64,000 bases of DNA from Datura wrightii (taxonomy: Eukaryota > Streptophyta > Magnoliopsida > Solanales > Solanaceae): NCBI GenBank assembly GCA_035772735.1, contig JASDFA010000007.1, positions 145,513,001-145,577,000 on the forward strand. Direction: 5' to 3'. The notes under the pieces are model-generated. The model saw only the letters and a list, made by a program, of their open reading frames with translations. It ran no database searches and was not told where the DNA came from. A program made the translations under genes and the position numbers. Numbering within the stretch: the stretch's first letter is position 1; every line of letters begins with the position of its first letter. This document shows, piece by piece, positions 61,238 through 64,000 of this stretch.

Positions 61238-61465
61238 TAGGGTGGGATAGAGAAATGGGGAGGGTGGGGTCAGGAGTAGGTCGGGGTCACGGGTGAGGGT
61301 GGGTGGGGCAGGGTGGGGGTGGGGGGGATGGTTGGGTGGGTAAGGATGGGCGTGGCGTGGGGTGGGGTAGGGGGTCGGGTGGAGTAGGGTAGGGGAAGGG
61401 GGTTGGGTTAGGGTGGGGTGAGGGTCGGGGTGGTGGGGTCTATGTTGGTGGAGGTGGGTGAGCGT
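61238..61465 (+). repeat. G-rich tract, quadruplex-prone
   Basis: About 230 bp composed of GGGTGGGG / GGGGTAGGG-like words, with dozens of runs of three or more G on the plus strand in otherwise AT-rich DNA. It is flanked by ACACTTTTTAGGAAAAAAAT and TTCTTAAAGAAAATATTTTT, hinting that it sits inside a larger repeat. It resembles telomere-like GGGTTAGGGT only locally and is not a telomere array. Confidence 0.85.
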
Positions 61466-62644
61466 GGTGGATAGTTGTGAGCGTGAAAGAGATAATGTGA
61501 CTTGTTTTTCCTATTTTTATTAGGGATGTCCTTTTTCTTATTTTGAAAGAACTTATTTTCTTAAAGAAAATATTTTTCAAATTTTTTTACCAACTGAACA
61601 CACCACAACGTATGTTTCTTTTCTTTTTTCTTTATCAACCTACTTTGATAAATAAAGTCGTGATACGACTGTTTTAGATTCTCAATTTTAGAATAGCAGT
61701 ATCAAATATTAGTAACGGAATTTTGAATTTTGATTTTGTTAATATTTAATGAATTTTTTTGATATAAATATAAATTTTTGAATTAAAATTATTATATTTG
61801 GTTAAACCCGTGCGTAGCCTTTTAACTCTGCCTCTATTCTTATTAAAGTCTATATTCAAAATTATAACTATTTTTAAAAATATTCTTCTATTTATTCACG
61901 AGCCTGCCATAAAAATCTATTAGCATTTTCTCATAAGTGATCAGGTTAAGGTGATAATAATAAATTATATCATTAATAAAGACTCCTTATTAGGAACAAA
62001 TTCAACATCATGAATCATCAAAATTTAAATTTCACAGTATGACTTCTATTTTTGTTCTTTAAAATTGTTAATCTATTCTCTCCATCTCAAAATATTTATC
62101 ATATTTTTTATTTATATGCATCTTTAAAAATTATTAATTAAAAGAGGTATTTACTTATTTTATCTTTATTTATATATATCTTAAGATGGAATTTCTCTTT
62201 GTTAAATATTTATCCTCCTTTACTCTTTTTTTGTTGAATATTTATTCTATTTTACTCTCTTATTCCCATTTAGTTATCAAGATAAGATTTTGTACAACTC
62301 TTAACAAAATTAACTAAGAGTATAATTTGACTAATATATCTCTTATTTAATTTTTAATCTGCATATCTTAATTCTAGAATAATTAATACTAAGGGTAAAG
62401 TTAAAAAAAATAATTATTTTTTTAATTGACAAGTATTTGGGAACAACTATCTTTAGTACACATGACAACTAAAAGAGAAGAGAGGAAATATAATTTAGAT
62501 GTTCGTAGTCTTCAAAAATAATTACTTCTAAGAGTAAAATGAAAAAGAAAAATTGTATTGAACTTCTAAAATAAGAAATATTCCTCCGATTCACTTTTAC
62601 TTGTCCGGTTTGAACTTTGCATGCCCCTAAAGAAATAATGATTA
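61466..62644. other. AT-rich intergenic with a decayed Stowaway-like piece
   Basis: From about 62077, TTCTCTCCATCTCAAAATATTTATC resembles a Stowaway left end. Near 62455-62490, ACACATGACAACTAAAAGAGAAGAGAGGAAATA resembles a right end. The interior appears to hold a nested second element, so limits are uncertain. No gene is seen. Confidence 0.35.
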
Positions 62645-64000
62645 TGTCACGTCTCAAAATCCGGAGAGGCGCGACTGACATCCGATGTCTCACTTGATCG
62701 AGCGAACCCTGCAGCTAACCAATCAAACAATTGTCAGAACGAGCATGAGCTGACAAGGGTCGATACCACCACACAATAGACAACCACAAGATTAATAACA
62801 ACTAACCAACAGAGTATACACAATTCTAAATCGGAAGGTGGCCCACAATCCAAACATATAAACAATAAGTTGATAAAGACAAAGCCTAGGACAACAACTG
62901 TACAATATGGCCGACAAGGCTTACAACAACATTACAACCCAAGATTAAGTCTATGAGCCTCTAAGAGTTTAATAGTAGATATACGAAAGGGAAAGGGGCC
63001 CAACACACCCGATAAAGTCATATGTATACAAAACAAAATAATTGGTAACTTTAGACAAGATGGAGCTTACCAATAAGTTGGGACTCCACTCAACTACAAC
63101 GATCACGAGCTACCTGCCAATCAACATTTGCAGGTATGCATGCAACGGCCTTAAACTCAAGGCATTAGTACGAAAAATATATTGAGTATGTAAGGAATTA
63201 GAAAGAATATTAGAATGTAACAGAAAGGAAATCGAAGGGATACCAACAGATCAATTCAAACCTACAAATCAATAATATCAATTTACAACGCCTTACTTGC
63301 CCTCGCTCCAGGCCTCACAACAACAACAATAATCTCAGCTACAAACCGCCTCAATATCCAATATACAGCTGACCAGAGTATGCAACAATATGAATGCAAT
63401 ATGATATAACAAACAACACAATAACCCAGCCATAGCGGAAGTTCTCACAACCACATTGGCTGATCAAATACCAATCTCAGCCATGCCGAAAAACACTCAT
63501 GATCTTATAGGTTACAGCATAGCCTTGGGCTTGATTCTGCCAGAAATTTTCACAGTCATAAAGGTCCTCATAAAGCTCCAAAGACGATACAAATAACAAA
63601 ATATGCAACAATATATAAATAAGAAATATGCACACTAAAACAACTCATAACGACACAGCAACATTCATCGCTCAAACTCCACAACACAACACTAGAATCA
63701 CCGTATCAATATGATCCACCGACATACCTCAATTCACGCATTTTCATACTCAATCTCGAATTACACAACCGACCACAACTATCAATACAACACAGAAAAT
63801 CAACATAACTAATAAGAGTACCACAATGGACCTACGGATATCCACATAACACAATTATACGACGAGTCAGAATTCAACAGAAAATATGTTGAAAAATGAA
63901 ATGGACGAGACTTAACATATCTTAAGGATGAAACATATCTTAAGGATGACAATAAGAAGTTTAGCCAAAATATGTTCAAGGAACGACCAAGGTACTTTCA
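62645..64000. mobile_element. LTR-retrotransposon terminal region (runs off the window)
   Basis: Starts TGTCACGTCTCAAAATCCGG, an LTR-like TG start similar to the solo LTR start at 28951 and to the fragment at 13345. GC content rises relative to the left flank, with CA-rich text through to the right edge. No gag or pol frame appears within the 1,356 bases available. A short direct repeat CATATCTTAAGGATGA occurs at 63916 and 63932. Confidence 0.6.

Noticed and set aside
61370..61425. Telomere-like GGGTTAGGGT words
   Set aside because: Only isolated matches inside a generally G-rich tract; no regular TTTAGGG array.

Overview
This is a nuclear plant segment, most likely from Solanaceae (Solanum-like). 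Genes carry GT-AG introns, one of them GC-AG. Intergenic DNA is very AT-rich and full of small DNA transposons. SINE-like, LINE and LTR pieces have the look of Solanaceae repeats. No bacterial features are present.

Six genes can be supported. (1) 1-1578, minus: first exons of a Ulp1-protease-like, probably transposon-associated gene, cut by the window edge. (2) 9689-12520, minus: a five-exon clade-E-type protein phosphatase 2C with an acylation-type N-terminus. (3) 17773-24972, plus: a DCD-domain plus kelch-repeat protein with a TATA box and a leader intron. It contains a remarkable tandem array of five 78-bp in-frame exons. (4) 25253-26718, minus: a two-exon MIF/D-DT-like tautomerase (MDL3 type) ending in the peroxisomal signal SKL, convergent with gene 3. 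(5) 45878-52857, minus: a thirteen-exon plastid MATE transporter (DTX44 type). (6) 55508-58559, minus: a six-exon trichome birefringence-like (TBL) polysaccharide O-acetyltransferase. All exon joins of genes 2-6 were checked for reading frame. From memory, several of these families are also neighbours in Arabidopsis (chromosome 5 near At5g01620-At5g01700, and At2g38320/At2g38330), which suggests ancient microsynteny.

Between the genes lie: an ~85-bp degenerate satellite (about 3.95-5.19 kb) with related units to 6.4 kb; a long fold-back inverted repeat (6.9-7.7 kb); degraded LTR and LINE pieces (13.3-14.4 kb); a ~3.17 kb solo LTR (28.95-32.12 kb); an array of ~160-bp repeats interrupted by a palindromic element (37.9-40.0 kb); a 5'-truncated LINE with a 10-bp target duplication (43.9-45.06 kb); a SINE-like insertion with 17-bp duplications (50.2-50.4 kb); a Tourist-like MITE flanked by TTA (53.4-53.8 kb); a hAT-type MITE with a perfect 8-bp duplication (59.4-60.3 kb); a G-rich quadruplex-prone tract (61.2-61.5 kb); and the start of another LTR running off the right edge (62.6-64 kb). 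Several Stowaway-like MITEs are scattered throughout.

The most novel signal is the exon array in the DCD-kelch gene. A ~170-bp unit containing the end of one exon plus its intron was copied five times. Coding bases of the parent exon became the splice acceptor of each copy. Every copy is phase 0 and 26 codons long, so any number could be included without frameshift.
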